From positions 111,911 through 175,910 of the forward strand of contig JXTB01000523.1 in NCBI GenBank assembly GCA_002914805.1: a stretch of DNA of 64,000 bases, written 5' to 3'. Shown piece after piece: positions 11,460 through 22,890 of the stretch. Below the pieces are notes generated by a model that saw nothing but the letters and a program-made list of their open reading frames with translations, made no database searches and was not told the DNA's origin. This stretch comes from Parasponia andersonii (lineage: Eukaryota; Streptophyta; Magnoliopsida; Rosales; Cannabaceae). Position 1 is the stretch's first letter. Every line of letters starts with the position of its first letter. A program made the translations under genes and the position numbers.

Positions 11460-11965
11460 ATTTGTAACAATGATAATTTTATATGTTTTGGATTGTCACA
11501 AATTGTGATTTTAAATTATAGGAAAAATTATGATAATTTTTATAAGATAAACACAAATTATGTGACTAGTAGTCACAAATCATAGTTATTTGATATAAAA
11601 TTATGACTATCATGAATTATGTGATTGTTGATATCATGTATATATATATATAGCTATTGAATTTGTTATCTAATATAAATTTTTATTTTGTTTTTATAAA
11701 ATATACACGAAATTTGTGACTAACAGTTACAAATCAAGTTACATAACACAAAATTATGCCTATCATGCTTATTATGTTACATGATTTTTCTTATAAAATT
11801 AGATTTATATTAGACAAATGTTACTAAGCCAATATTGACCAATAGGAATACTTATTTTCTTTTTGTAAAGTTGACACAAATTTTATGACTGGGAATCACA
11901 AATCACGATAATATGTCAAGATTATACAAACTACGATAATATGATCTCACAATATTGGTAATGAT
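11460..11965. repeat. Three diverged repeats rich in CACAAATT-type palindromes
   Basis: Related blocks at about 11541-11640, 11692-11790 and 11868-11960 each read roughly ATAA-ACACAAATT-TGTGACT-(3 bases)-AGTCACAAATCA followed by an ATTATG-rich tail. GTGACTAGTAGTCAC-like inverted repeats occur in each. The AT-rich neighbourhood (11280-12100) has many further TCACAAATTGTGA-type words. I see no gene. It may be a decayed non-autonomous DNA element or a local minisatellite. Confidence 0.5.
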
Positions 11966-12802
11966 ATAAAATATATTATAATCTTGAGTCACAAAAATTG
12001 TGACAAATGATCACACATATTCTGATTTATAGCAATCACAATATCATTAGCACATGAAAATATATTGTAAATATGTCACAAATTTATGACATAAGAGATC
12101 TGAGTTTGAAAGAGAGATAGAACGAGCACAACATTTAGAGGAATGAAAAAAATATTAGCTTGAAAACAAAAGAAAAAAAACTCGCATTTTAAAAAAAAGA
12201 GAAAAGAAAGTAATGATAGGAGCTCTAGTCTGGGAGAGAAAATTTGGGTGAAAATGGGAAAGAAGAGGGAAATACTCACCCAAAAAGCATAAAGTGACAT
12301 AATGGTATTTTCAGAATAAGTATTTTTCTCTCTCTAAAATCTATTAGATATGCAAATTTGTTCTCCTAGATGTAATTCTGAAAAATACTATTAGAAAAGT
12401 AAAACAGAGGCAAAAGACTCCTAATCCCTATAATTTTTCAAGAATATATCAAATGCCTTAAATGTAAGTCGCTTAGCTCCACCTCTTATGGGCCTGATGG
12501 CCTTGGTAGCAATAAGAAAAGGAAAAAGATATGTAGTGAAGAGACTCTCCTTGCACTTAAATTTCAGATTATAATAGGAAGCACCAAAGAAGGACGATAA
12601 TAATCCTTTCCACAATCCAAGGACAATGAAGAGTGTTTGGTAGTGCCAAGCGAAAGCATTATCATCCTTACAACTAAAATGCATACATATATTATTAATC
12701 CTTCCCATCCCTTTATCTTAGTGCCAATACATTTTTTGATGACCCTAACCAAAATTTTAGGGAGGTCAAGGAGGCGGGCCTTATCATACTCCCAAAGTCC
12801 CC
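11966..12802. other. AT-rich spacer, no gene recognised
   Basis: Contains homopurine runs (12110-12260) and, at 12421-12708, a minus-strand open frame of 95 codons with no recognisable domain. That frame sits just in front of the LINE endonuclease, so it could be the complement of a decayed LINE ORF1 or leader. Nothing else can be supported. Confidence 0.3.
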
Positions 12803-13560
12803 ATGAAAATATTATCTTGGAACTATTGGGTTTAGGCCAACCCCATGCAGTTGGGGTCCTATGAGCCCTTGTGAGATAAGAAGATCCTAATTGTAATTTT
12901 TTCTAATAGAGTCGACTTTGATGAATTCGAATGCTATGAGCCGGGTATAGCGTAGGCTTGACTACTCTAATGCTAGTGTGGTGTCCATTCCGAGGGTTTA
13001 CGCCTTATGTGGAAGCAAGGGGTAGACCTTGATCTGATCTACTATTCTATTTATAGAATTGTGGATTTCTTCAATCATTCTCAAAGCATACTTGGGTGGT
13101 ACTGCTACTTTACTTATGCTACCCCTATCACCACCTTCAAAGAGATTTTTGTGACAATCTTGCTAATGAAGTTCATAAGAAGGGATGGATGTGGATGTGC
13201 ATAGGTGATTTCAATTGTGCTATCTCTATAGATAAAAAGTTGGAGGTGATATTTCAGATCTAAAAAAGTCCAAGGACTTTTGAATTTCATTTTCAAAACT
13301 GAATTTATTAATTTGGGCAATGTTGATGCTAATTTCACGTGGACTAATGGGAGGGATATCAGCCACTTAATCAAAGAACAACTAGATATAGTCGTATCCC
13401 CTCTTCAGTGGGTGATTTAATTCCCTAAGGCGGGGGTTCGGAATCTCCCGATACATCAATACGACCATTCCCCATTGATTCTGGACTTACAAATAGAGCG
13501 AGAAGTGTTACGTACTCCATTTAGATTCCTTGATGCTTGGATCGAAGATCTGGCTTGCCA
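12803..13560 (+). pseudogene. LINE (L1-like) endonuclease remnant
   Basis: Starts with ATG at 12803 giving M-K-I-L-S-W-N, the usual opening of plant L1 ORF2 endonuclease (APE-type). It is followed in shifting frames by a hydrophobic L-M-W-K-Q-G-V-D-L-D segment at about 13003 and M-C-I-G-D-F-N-C-A-I-S at about 13195-13230, which is the C-I-G-D-F-N-E-I catalytic block. The endonuclease nicks target DNA for target-primed reverse transcription. Stops and frameshifts are dense, so no product is possible. Confidence 0.7.
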
Positions 13561-14109
13561 ATCAATCATTGAAAATGCTTAGAATATCTAGGTAGAGGTG
13601 TACAGAAGCTTCCAACTAATGGAAAAAAAGAGCAACACAAGAAAGGCCCTCGAAAGTGGAATAGAGAATAGTTTGGCTTTTGCCAGGATAGACTTAGTAT
13701 GCTCAACCAACTCCTGGAGCAAGTCTAGAACCGTATTCCTACTCAGGTTAATTTGAGCATCGAGGCAGCTATCCAAATGGAAATTAAAGAGATATTGGCA
13801 CGACAAGAACAAATTTGGAAACAAAAATCGAGAGAGTCGTAGCTCGAAAAAAGGGATTAAAATAGGTTCTTCCATGCTTCAACCATCGTCTATAGGAGAA
13901 AGAATCACATCTGGGAAGTATCTGAAGACGGTGAGAATTGGCTGAGAAGTCGAAATGAGATTGGTAAATACTTTATTAAGAAATTCAAGGAGCTCTAAAC
14001 TAATTCTAATGTCTAAGATGAACTTACAGGAGCTTATTGCCCCAGAGATCACAAATACGGAAAATGAGACCGTGTAAAGAATACCATCTCCAGAGGAAAT
14101 CAAAAGAGT

Positions 14110-14985
14110 AATATGGGAAATGATTCCGCTAAAGGCTCTAGGTCTAGATTGAATGGCTAGTAAGTTCTACAACTCCTATTGGGATATAATTGGCTATGAT
14201 GTTATTCAATTTATGTAGGAGATTTTTAGAACAGGAAAATTTGTAAAGGCAGTAAACCGAACCTATATAGTACTTATTTCGAATAAAGGGAATGCCTATC
14301 AACTTGATGATTTCAGATTAATTAGCTTATATAATGTTGCTTATAGGGTGATATCAAAGCTACTAGGTAATAGGATGAGGTGTATACTACTAGAACTTAT
14401 ATCCCGCCACCAATATACTTTTGTCTTAGGAAGATGGATAACAAAAAACTCTATCCTTGCTAAAGAGGTTATGCGTGCTCTAAAGAAGAAAACTGGGAAG
14501 AAAGGTCTATTAGGGATCAAGCTCGATATGTCAAAGGTATACAACAGGATTGATTGGAATTTCTTGCGCTGGGTGCTAGAAGCAAATGGGTTCTTATCTC
14601 ATTTTTGTAAGCTGATCATGTTCTGTGTGACAATGACTTCCTTCTCCGTCCTTCTAAATGGCAGCCCTTAGCCCTTCACTCTACCTTTATCTCACAGCTT
14701 GGTTTGCGTCAAGGAGACCTTATCTCGCCTCACCTCTTCATCTGTGTAGTGGGATACTTTCCAAGCTTATCATCCTGAAAGAATCAATGGGATTGATCAA
14801 GGGTATCAACATAGCCCCAAACGGCCCAACTATTTCTTATCTTATGTACGCGGACAACACTTTCTTCTTCTGTGAGTCAAGCCTAGATGACGTAAAGAGT
14901 TTACAATGCTGCCTCCATTGTTACTGTACCTGATCGGGCCAAGTAATTAATGCAAATAAATCTAGATTTTGAGCAACGATACTCA
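14110..14985 (+). pseudogene. LINE (L1-like) reverse transcriptase remnant
   Basis: Recognisable non-LTR RT blocks are K-A-L-G-L-D-G-M near 14133, F-R-L-I-S-L-Y-N-V-A-Y-R-V-I-S-K-L-L-G-N-R at about 14310-14375, F-V-L-G-R-W-I-T-K-N-S-I-L near 14420, K-L-D-M-S-K-V-Y-N-R-I-D-W near 14520, and the catalytic Y-A-D-N at about 14846-14860, where active enzymes have Y-A-D-D. G-Q-V-I-N-A-N-K-S follows, then homology ends near 14985, so the 3' part of ORF2 and any poly-A tail are lost. Same strand and order as the endonuclease at 12803. Confidence 0.8.
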
Positions 14986-15162
14986 AAATCGTGTGTGAAG
15001 ACAGATTTTAAGTATGGTCATAATCACTTCCTTCATCGTCATCGTCGTTGTCGTAAATGTGACCTAATACTAATATTATTTTCTTAGTATTAGGTCAATT
15101 CAAATATTTTACACGAAACATAATAAAGTTATATATATATATATATATATTCCTCAAATATA

Positions 15163-15400
15163 TATAGAGCACCAATCTTATAGGTATTTTTTTTACTTAT
15201 CCATAAGAATATATTATTTTGTCTAATTAAAATTTATCATACACGTTTTTTTATGGTAAAAATTAGAGAGAGAAAAATATTAAATAATGAGTATTTATTT
15301 TACAATTATTCAAATCATGATAACAGTTAGATTATGATCCAACAACTTAAAAAAGAAATATATATAGATAAAAAAATGACACATATTGGATTGAGAGCCA
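15163..15400. mobile_element. MITE-like AT-rich repeat, copy 1
   Basis: Begins AGCACCAATCTTATAGGTATTTT and continues with TTACTTATCC, a TAATTAAAATTTATCATACACG block and a GAGAGAGAAAAATATTAAATAATGAGTATTTA block. The same opening and middle recur at 15405, 31283, 41000 and 41985, so this is a dispersed family. No coding capacity is seen. A DNA-transposon-derived MITE is the likely class, inferred from the inverted ends of the 41985 copy. Confidence 0.5.
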
Positions 15401-15690
15401 TATATAATAGGTATTTTTTTAAACTATTCATACATATTGTTTTATTCAATTAAAAATTATTATGCACGTCTTTTCATGATAAAAAGTGAAGAGAGAAAAA
15501 TATTAAATAATGAATATTTATATTTGTTATTATTGTTTTCTACTTCTCAAATTACGGTACTCATTAGACAATGACTTAATGGCTTTAAAAAAGACTTATT
15601 AGATTATGAATATATATATATATATATATATCCAATACGTACGTGTTTTTTTGTCTATAGATATCTTTTTTACCTGTTGGATCATTATCT
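15401..15690. mobile_element. MITE-like AT-rich repeat, copy 2
   Basis: Directly follows copy 1 in the same orientation: AATAGGTATTTTTTTAAACTATTCATAC, then TTAAAAATTATTATGCACG and GAGAGAAAAATATTAAATAATGAATATTTA. It ends near a (TA)n run at about 15608-15632. It abuts the left end of the Tekay palindrome. Confidence 0.45.
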
Positions 15691-15727
15691 AGTAGCTACC
15701 AATAGTTCAAATATATAAAAAGATATG

Positions 15728-15906
15728 TGTAAAATCTCGTTTTTTTTAATCAAGGTAAAAGGGTCATTTGACCAAAATTTATAAAAAAAAAATGAGATTT
15801 TTTTTCACTCTCTCTCTTCCCTCCGATCTCACTCTTGTCTCTCTCGTTCTCTCTCACTCTTACACTCTTGCTCGTTCTCTCTCTCTTTCTCACTCTCGTT
15901 TCTCGC

Positions 15907-15953
<47 letters not shown>

Positions 15954-17820
15954 CGTTCTCTCTGCTCTCTCTTCCTTGTCGAGCCGTCGAAGGATCGAGC
16001 CCAGTGAGACACACCGCCGACCATCGTCGCACCCTGCCAACGATCGGCAGAGCTTCCCTATGTCGCCAGTTGCCGTGTCGCCTAGCCACAGCCACCGCCG
16101 AGCCTCCCGTCGCCGAGAACCACAATTTTTGGCATCATTTCAGGCCGTTTCAGGTCGTGTTCTTGGGCTCGTTGGGTTCGTATCGTCGAGAGCAACCTAA
16201 AGATATATATTATACGATCCCATTTTATCTGAATTAAAAGTTGCCATTTTTGTGTAGTTTTGAGCTGGTGTTCGACTTTTGATCCGACCGTTGAATTTTT
16301 TTTTTGATGTCATTTTTGGATTATACTCAGAAAATGGTGAAGTTTGATATATATATATATATATTGACTATATTTGGTGATCGGCATGAAAAACCATATC
16401 TAACGGCTTATATTTTGTCTCATTTTGGATGACACCGGTCCACTGTCGGCCCAGATCTGAACTGGTCGAATCATATATCTAATCTATCTATTTTAGGTGC
16501 TAGGAGTTATGTAAAGAGGTCTATTTATTGATTCGAAGCTCTGTTGAGGAGTTGATTTTTCACAAGCGAGCTCACGGGATCCCGAAACAACCCTCCGAGC
16601 GACCGGGTGACCAACTAGAGAATTTACGAGTGCCGACAGCTTAATCTGGCTATCCAGGCGATGTAGGGGTTCAATTACCAAGTTTTATACTTATTTTGAT
16701 TTAAAACATTTATTATGACCTATTTCTTGAAAATGTCGATTTTCATAGAATTCAATGGTTTGATCGGATATTTGATAAATTTATGAACTGTTGAAATATA
16801 TTGGATTATTATGGGATTGGTTGGTATGATTTTTATGCAGATTTAAAATTTTGGTTTTAGGAAAATATAGCTGTTATGCTGCCCGATTTTCTGTAAATCC
16901 CAGGATAATACCAAACGAGTTTGATTTCTTGATATACTTGATACATAGTTATTACATACTCTATGATATGTTGTACCTACCATAGGATCGCACACTTGAG
17001 TTCCATTTTAGCATCATGGTATTTAGATCGCTGGTGAGTTGCTACAGCGCTAGGTGAGAGACCTAGGCTCCTACGCAGGATTTGCTGACACACCTCCGGG
17101 TAGTGTCAGGATGCTGGGTATCTCTATTAAAGAGGTATTACAGAATTATGATGAGAGGATGAGAGCTTATACATATATTTGTTCTTAGTTGATTTATGAT
17201 ATGTACAACATGATTATTGTGTTTTTGGTTTTGGTTTTGAATACATGATTACTCTTGACCTTGATTATTTATAAACTTATTTTTTTTTTAAAATGGATTT
17301 TTGAAAGGTGCTAACTATGCAGGTTTGAAAAGTTGCATTCATACCAAAAAGGTAATTGAATCCCTATTGAGCATGTGAATACTCACCCCCCCTTATCTTT
17401 CCCCTCTCAGGTGGTGTACAATGTGACTTGGACAACTCCGAAGTAGAGTAACTAGGCCGGAAAGAATATTACTAGTTAGTAGTTGATAACTACTTAGTAA
17501 CTCATTTTGGAATTGTAATAACATTTAAAGCTCATACTTTGGATTTAGCCTTTATTATCTATGATGCCTACTGGTGATGACAATATGATGTATATTTATG
17601 TTTTATTACTATTATTAACAGTTTATGTCTAGTGGTGATCACAAACTATGAGAATTTACAATTTGAACTATTTTTGTAAACTTTTACAGAAGCTGTCGTT
17701 TTTAAACTATTTGTCATTTTTTTTGAAGAATTGCAGTTTCTAAAATTTTCTAAAATAAATTATGAATTTCCACTTATGAAATTCCTTTTCTGCCACTGGC
17801 CCGGGGTTTGGGTCGTGATA
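15728..17820 (+). mobile_element. 5' LTR of the left Tekay-like element
   Basis: Starts TGTAAAATCTC and ends GGGTCGTGATA, where the partner LTR has GTGACA, so the terminal CA is mutated to TA. Length is 2093 bases against 1926 in the partner at 25493-27418. It contains a long (CT)n tract at about 15803-15985, a GATGAGAGGATGAGAGC word at 17150-17166, and a TGAGC...CTCAC...CAGGT block at 17363-17415 shared with the other Tekay-type LTRs. The left flank is MITE-like DNA. No target-site duplication matches the far end of the palindrome. Confidence 0.85.
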
Positions 17821-17829
17821 GAAAATTTT

Positions 17830-17842
17830 TGGTATCAGAGCA
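17830..17842 (+). other. Primer binding site (tRNA initiator Met)
   Basis: TGGTATCAGAGCA, nine bases after the LTR end. This is the complement of the initiator methionine tRNA 3' end, used by most plant Ty3/gypsy chromoviruses to prime minus-strand DNA. The identical site is present in the opposite element at 25471-25483. Confidence 0.85.
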
Positions 17843-17955
17843 GAGGTTTAATTACCTCAGATGTGACACCATTAGACTAGATTGTGACTTTTTTTTTTCA
17901 AAAGTTATTGCATCACTATCTCGCTAACACTTTGGCATATGAATACAGAACTATA

Positions 17956-18850
17956 ATGCCTCCGACGAGAAGAATACCAAGGCAAAATTCTAGGGCTAAA
18001 ATACCTCCACCACAACAGTAAGCCCTTTACCCTCTAGCCAACTTATATAATGCTTTACGAGCATTATCGGGTCTGAGGACGGAACGAAACCCTGAGGCCC
18101 ATCAGGCTAGTTTCTTCAAGGACTTCATGAAGCTTAATCCACCATCATTCAATAGGAGACTTGATCCTACCTCAGCTAAGAGATGGCTTAGAGATGTCAA
18201 GAGGACCTTCACAACTATTGGGATGCTAGCAGAGTTCTAAGAAATATTTGCCACTTATAAGCTGACTAATAGAGCTCTTATTTGGTGGGAGACAGTCAAG
18301 TTGACCCATGAAGTTATTGACATGACTTGGGAAGCCTTTGAGAGATTATTCAGGAGTCATTATGCTAATGCTAGTTATAGAGCTACTATGATTAGAGAGT
18401 ATGAATGACTCAAGCAAGGTGACATGACAATGAATGAGTACTATATGCAGTTTATGGAGTTGGCATAATATGTTTATACAACCAGGATGGACCCTACCCT
18501 CCAAATTGTCAAGTTCATAGAGGCTTTGAGACCAGCCATCTTAGAGAAGATTGTGACCCAACCCTTCAGCAATCTGGTTGACTTAGTTGCTGCAGCCCAA
18601 AAAGCTGAGGCTTTTCTTGATGATCGGTCAACAATGAGGGATCATACAAGAATCAAGGGCAATAGGAGAAAGATGAATAAGAAGAACTAAGGGCAATGGC
18701 AAGGGCAAAATTCTCAGAATAGTGGAAGTTGCAATAGTAATGGCACTTCAAGGAATAGTCGCTGTGGACCTTATGGATGCTTTAATTGTGGACAGCAAGA
18801 CCACTAGAAGAAAGCTTGCCCCTACCATCAACAGAGATCACCATTGTTTC
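17956..18850 (+). pseudogene. Tekay-like gag, capsid and zinc knuckle
   Basis: Starts M-P-P-T-R-R-I-P at 17956. The capsid region has S-F-F-K-D-F-M-K-L-N-P-P-S-F, R-W-L-R-D-V-K-R-T-F and W-W-E-T-V-K-L-T, the retrotransposon gag pattern. A CCHC knuckle (C-F-N-C-G-Q-Q-D-H then four positions and C) lies near 18780-18820. Six in-frame stops, at 18019, 18238, 18406, 18466, 18688 and 18805, all fit CAA, CAG or CGA turned into TAA, TAG or TGA. The protein would form the virus-like particle. The minus-strand copy at 25359 has the same start and order. Confidence 0.85.
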
Positions 18851-19129
18851 AAGGAGGATCACAGGGAAGTCAGAGTGCCTCAGTTCCTTTTCAGGGCAGT
18901 CAGACGAGACCAGTGCAATCTCATACCCAGTCTCAGGCATTCACTTTCACTCCTTATCAGCGACCTTATGGTTCTCAGTACCAGCATCAGTATAGGCCAT
19001 AAGGTTAAAGCTACAACCAAGGAGGATGTGGATATGCTAGTACCGGTTCAGGAACTAGTAGCAGTCACCCAGGTCAAGGAAGAGGAAACAAAGGAAAGGG
19101 TAAAGCTTCTAGTCAAGCCTATGCAGTTA

Positions 19130-20872
19130 TAGAGGCAGCTAAGACTCGTGACCATGCTGACATAGGTGTTATTGATGGTATGAATCTTATTTCTCATTCT
19201 TGGGCTCATGTCTTATTTGATACCAGTGCTGTTAAGTCCAAAAGTTTGGAATTCTAAGTGGCAAAGTTTTGAGAACTCAAGTTGATAAAAAAAAGAAGAT
19301 GTTATTACAACAAGTCTGAAGTTATTACAACAAGTCAACAAGTGTTAGTTTTACAACAACTGAAACTTGCATTTTTCTTTTTATGGAAACCTTCTAGAAT
19401 GTGCCCAAACGTGTTTTGTTTCCATATTTGATGACTCTGGTGATAATATAGGTGAAATATAAATGGAATTTCATGCAAAGCTGTGTAGGATATTTTTTCT
19501 ATTAATTTTCAATCAATTCCTTTTATATTTACCATATATATCATTGATTATTTCCTCATTCTTTTGTCCTTGATTGATATCTGATTGTATCTTTTTAATC
19601 AATGAATTTGGACAGGTTTCTGAAGAGAATTCATAAGGATTTTTATCCTTAATTATTGCTGGAAATTTACTCATCAATTAATTAAGTTTCCTTTAGTTAA
19701 TTGATTTGATTTGATAAGTTGGTGTGATCAGATTTTCTGATTTGTTGCAACAACTCCAGATATTTAAGGAAAGATTGGTTAATTTTCTTAAATCTTGGCT
19801 TTTGATTGATATTAATTGAAATATAATTTTTTAGGTTAATTATCAATTTTTGGCAGGTTAGATGAAGATTTCCAGCTGTTTAAAATGTGTCCAAACTAAA
19901 TCAAATGAGCAATCATGAATCTGGACATTTTCTTAGTAATTGTTTAGAAAGTTGTTGAAACAACTTTCTGACTAATTACAACATTTATGAAAAGGTTTTG
20001 ATTTTATTATTAACTCTTTCTTTATTTGATTTCAGCTTATTCACACTATAATGGACGACCAAAGGGGCTGGAATTCACCTATAAAAGCTCTACTACTCCA
20101 AGGAATTATTGATGCACTTCATTGAGAGAAATATACTTAGAGAGAGCTTTTGTTTATAAGGCATAGAGCATGTTCTATGGCCATTGAGTGACTTAGAGAG
20201 CTTTAGGGTTTTCTAGATAATTTGTTTGAGTGCATCTTGTTCTTCGGGAGGAAGAACAATACGTCTTCGGGAGGAGACAGATCCAGACTAGTGAAGGGAG
20301 TTCATGTTGAAGGATCAACAAGATGAGAAAAGCTTGCTAAACAAGATTAGTGAAGTCGTTACAACGCATTGCGGCAATTGAAAAGAGGGAGTCTTTTATT
20401 GCGTTAGTCAATTGGTGTTTGTAATTTTTACACTTTACTAATTTATTTAATCTCTGGGCGTGGTCTCGTGGAGTAGGAGAGGTCTGAACCACGTTAAAAA
20501 CGTCTTGTGTTCATTCTATATTTTCTTGTTCTTATTGCAACATATGTACTCGTTATTGCAACAACTTTTCATACATGTATTACAACATAATTAATTATTA
20601 AAATTAATCAATTAATTAATTATTTGGTAATACCTAAAACAGATCTTTCAGGTGCCTCCCATTCTTTCATCTCTATGTTGTTTGCTCAAATGTTGGGATT
20701 GGAATATTCTATGTTAGACCATGTATTGACTTTAGGAACACCTATAGGTAGAGTTACCGATGTTTCTACAATCTGTCATGGTTGTCTTATTGTGATCGAT
20801 GATAGGAAGCTACTAGCAGATTTAGTTGTGTTACCTTTGCAACAGTTTCATGTGATTCTCAGTATGGATTAG
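19130..20872 (+). pseudogene. Tekay-like aspartic protease, interrupted by a solo LTR
   Basis: The first part runs to the active-site aspartate in H-V-L-F-D-T-S at about 19207-19227; the second resumes at 20651 with G-A-S-H-S-F-I-S. Between them is a 1421-base LTR. The fold continues through L-T-L-G-T-P-I-G-R-V and V-V-L-P-L-Q-Q-F-H-V-I-L-S-M-D, and a TAG at 20870 stands where tryptophan is expected (G-to-A). The intact join is preserved in the opposite element at about 24060-23800, which shows the site before insertion. Confidence 0.8.
19230..20650 (+). mobile_element. Solo LTR nested in the protease
   Basis: Starts TGTTAAGTCC and ends GATCTTTCA, so it is bounded by TG...CA. The flanks are AGTGC (19225-19229) and GGTGC (20651-20655), a target-site duplication with one mismatch. 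Inside are a TATA box at 20080-20086, repeated TTACAACAA words, and a GCGTGGTCTCGTGGAGTAGG...GAACCACG block near 20458-20500 that looks like Ty1/copia U5 sequence. No internal coding region is left, which fits recombination between two LTRs. Confidence 0.7.
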
Positions 20873-20962
20873 CCATCCAAGTACCGAGCGACTGTTGACT
20901 GTTTCAATAAAAGAGTGATTCTCTTTCCAAAAGATGAGCACCCTGTTGTTTACTAAGCTCAC

Positions 20963-21850
20963 TTGAATTCTTTGAAACTGAGTCCTATTTTGAAAGTATG
21001 CATAGGTGGAAGGAAGAAGCTAGAGTGCTATGAGAATTTATTTGTCATCGATGGTGAGATGGGAATAGCCGATCAGTACCCTTGGATATCAGTGATTAGC
21101 AAGTTTCCAGATGTTTTCCCGAGGATTTATTGGGGCTACCACCTGATAGGGAGATCGAATTCTACATTGATTTAATTCCCGGGGCTCAGCCATCTTCTAT
21201 TCCAGCCTATCGCATGGCTCTAGCAGAAATGACTGAGTTGAGAAATCAGTTAGATGATCTTTTATCAAAGGGATTCATTAGGAGTAGTACCTCTCCATAG
21301 GGTGCTCCTGTTTTATTTGCCAAGAAAGCTAATAGAATGCTTCGACTCTATGTGGATTACAGAAAATTGAATCAACTAACAGTGAAGAACAAATATCCTT
21401 TGCCAAGAATTGATGAACTGTTTGATCAACTGGGTGGATCAAGATTTTTTTCCAAGATTGATCTCCGATTTGGTTATCATTAGCTGAGGATCAGGGAAGA
21501 AGACATATCGAAAACTGCATTCAAGACTTGTTACGGTCACTTTGAGTTCCTTGTTATACCATTTGGTCTGACTAATACTTCAGCAGCGTTCATGGACCTT
21601 ATAAACAGAATTTTCAAGCCTTATTTAGATCGGTTTGTGGTTGTCTTCGTCGATGATATCTTGATCTATTCTAAAACTCGAGAAAGACAAACTAAGCACT
21701 TGAGAATTGTGCTTCAGACCTTGAGGGATCACCAACTTTATGTCAAGAGATCCAAGTGTGAATTCTAGATGATGGAATTGAAATTCTTAGTGCACGTTAT
21801 ATCTCATGAAGGAATTTTTGTTGATCCTTCCAAGGTAAAATCTGTTCTAG
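20963..21850 (+). pseudogene. Tekay-like reverse transcriptase
   Basis: From the I-L-K-V-C-I-G-G-R-K-K linker through I-P-G-A-Q-P, then [27 protein letters not shown] and the catalytic F-V-D-D-I-L-I-Y-S at about 21646-21672. A one-base deletion near 21120 shifts the frame. In-frame stops at 21298, 21481 and 21766 correspond to Trp, Gln and Trp codons after one transition each. The minus-strand copy of this domain stops at a point equivalent to 21790. Confidence 0.85.
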
Positions 21851-22440
21851 GATGGGAAAGACCAAAGAATGTAACTAAGATAAGAAGTTTTCTTGGTCTA
21901 GCGGGTTATTACCGCCACTTTGTTGAGAATTTCTCGAGAATTGCAATGCCTTTGACAAAGTTGATGAGAAAGAATGTCAAGTTGGTATGGGATGATGATT
22001 GTGAAGTAGCTTTCATGGAATTGAAGAGGAGATTAGCAACTGCACCTGTTTTCACTGTTCCTAACAGTAATGAGCCTTATGTGATATATACCGATGCTTC
22101 TGGTTCAGGATTGGGATATGTCTTAATGTAGAATGGCAAGGTAGTAGCTTATGCTTCCCGTCAGTTGAAGCCATATGAGAATAACTACCCCACTCATGAT
22201 CTAGAGTTAGCAGCAGTGATCTTTGCTCTTAAGATATGGAGATGCTATTTGTATGGTGTGAAGTTTGAGATTTGTTCTAACCATAAGAGTTTGATGTATC
22301 TATTCACTCAACGAGACTTGAACTTAAGACAGAGAAGTTGGGTTGAGTATATGGAGGACTATGACTTCAAACTTCAGTATCATTCTGGAAAGGCTAATGT
22401 TGTAGCTGATGCTTTGAGTAGAAAGTCTTATAGCGTGTTT
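21851..22440 (+). pseudogene. Tekay-like RNase H
   Basis: Contains the connection L-A-G-Y-Y-R-H-F-V, then the catalytic Y-T-D-A-S-G-S-G-L-G at about 22087, the glutamate in H-D-L-E-L-A-A-V at 22195, and [10 protein letters not shown] at 22400. The third motif reads C-S-N-H-K-S-L where relatives have T-D-H-K-S-L, a G-to-A type change of a catalytic aspartate. One TAG at 22129 interrupts it. This region is absent from the opposite element and forms the central loop of the palindrome. Confidence 0.85.
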
Positions 22441-22890
22441 GCTTCGTTGATACTAGAAGATTGGAAGAATTCGGATACCATTGGTGACTACAACTTGGAG
22501 TATAGCGAAAATGAGATGACTGCTAGTATCAGCAATATTGTGGCTACACCATCACTTCTCCAGATAGCACATCAAAGTCAATGGCAAGATCAACAATTGA
22601 GAACGGTCTGGAACCAACTTCAGAATGGTGAGCAGTTAGATGGTTGGAGTACCAATAAAGAAGGGTTTGTGCTTTTCAATGGAAGACTAGCAGTAGCCAA
22701 TGACCCTTATCTTAGAGAAACGATTCTAACTGAGGCTCCCAAGTCTAAGTTCGCCATACATCCTGGTAGCACTAAGATGTACCATGATCTGAAGAGGCAG
22801 TACTGGTGGAAAGGCATGAAACTAGAGGTAGCTACTTTTGTAGCTAAGTATGACTTGTCAGCAAGTCAAGACAGAAATAGTCTTCCAATG
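22441..22890 (+). pseudogene. Tekay-like integrase, N-terminal part only
   Basis: Open in the same frame as RNase H. It ends with [17 protein letters not shown], the HH half of the integrase zinc finger. The CC half is destroyed: the sequence becomes Y-D-L-S-A-S-Q and leaves the family at about 22885. The catalytic core and the rest of the element are missing because of the junction with the inverted copy. Confidence 0.8.

Larger units (their letters stand above)
15728..22890 (+). mobile_element. Tekay/Del-like Ty3/gypsy element, left arm of a palindrome, 3' end missing
   Basis: In order: 5' LTR 15728-17820, PBS 17830-17842, gag from ATG 17956, protease split by a solo LTR, RT, RNase H, and the start of integrase. 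At about 22885 the element is cut inside the integrase zinc site and joins a second element of the same family in opposite orientation. There is no chromodomain or 3' LTR. Every premature stop I checked can arise by one C-to-T or G-to-A change. One deleted base near 21120 shifts the frame between protease and RT. Confidence 0.9.

Noticed and set aside
13588-14103. Minus-strand open frames in the LINE
   Set aside because: The plus strand carries the endonuclease and RT motifs in order, so the minus frames are shadows.
15750-16240. Serine/leucine- or arginine/glutamate-rich open frames
   Set aside because: Translations of the (CT)n / (GA)n tract in the Tekay LTR.
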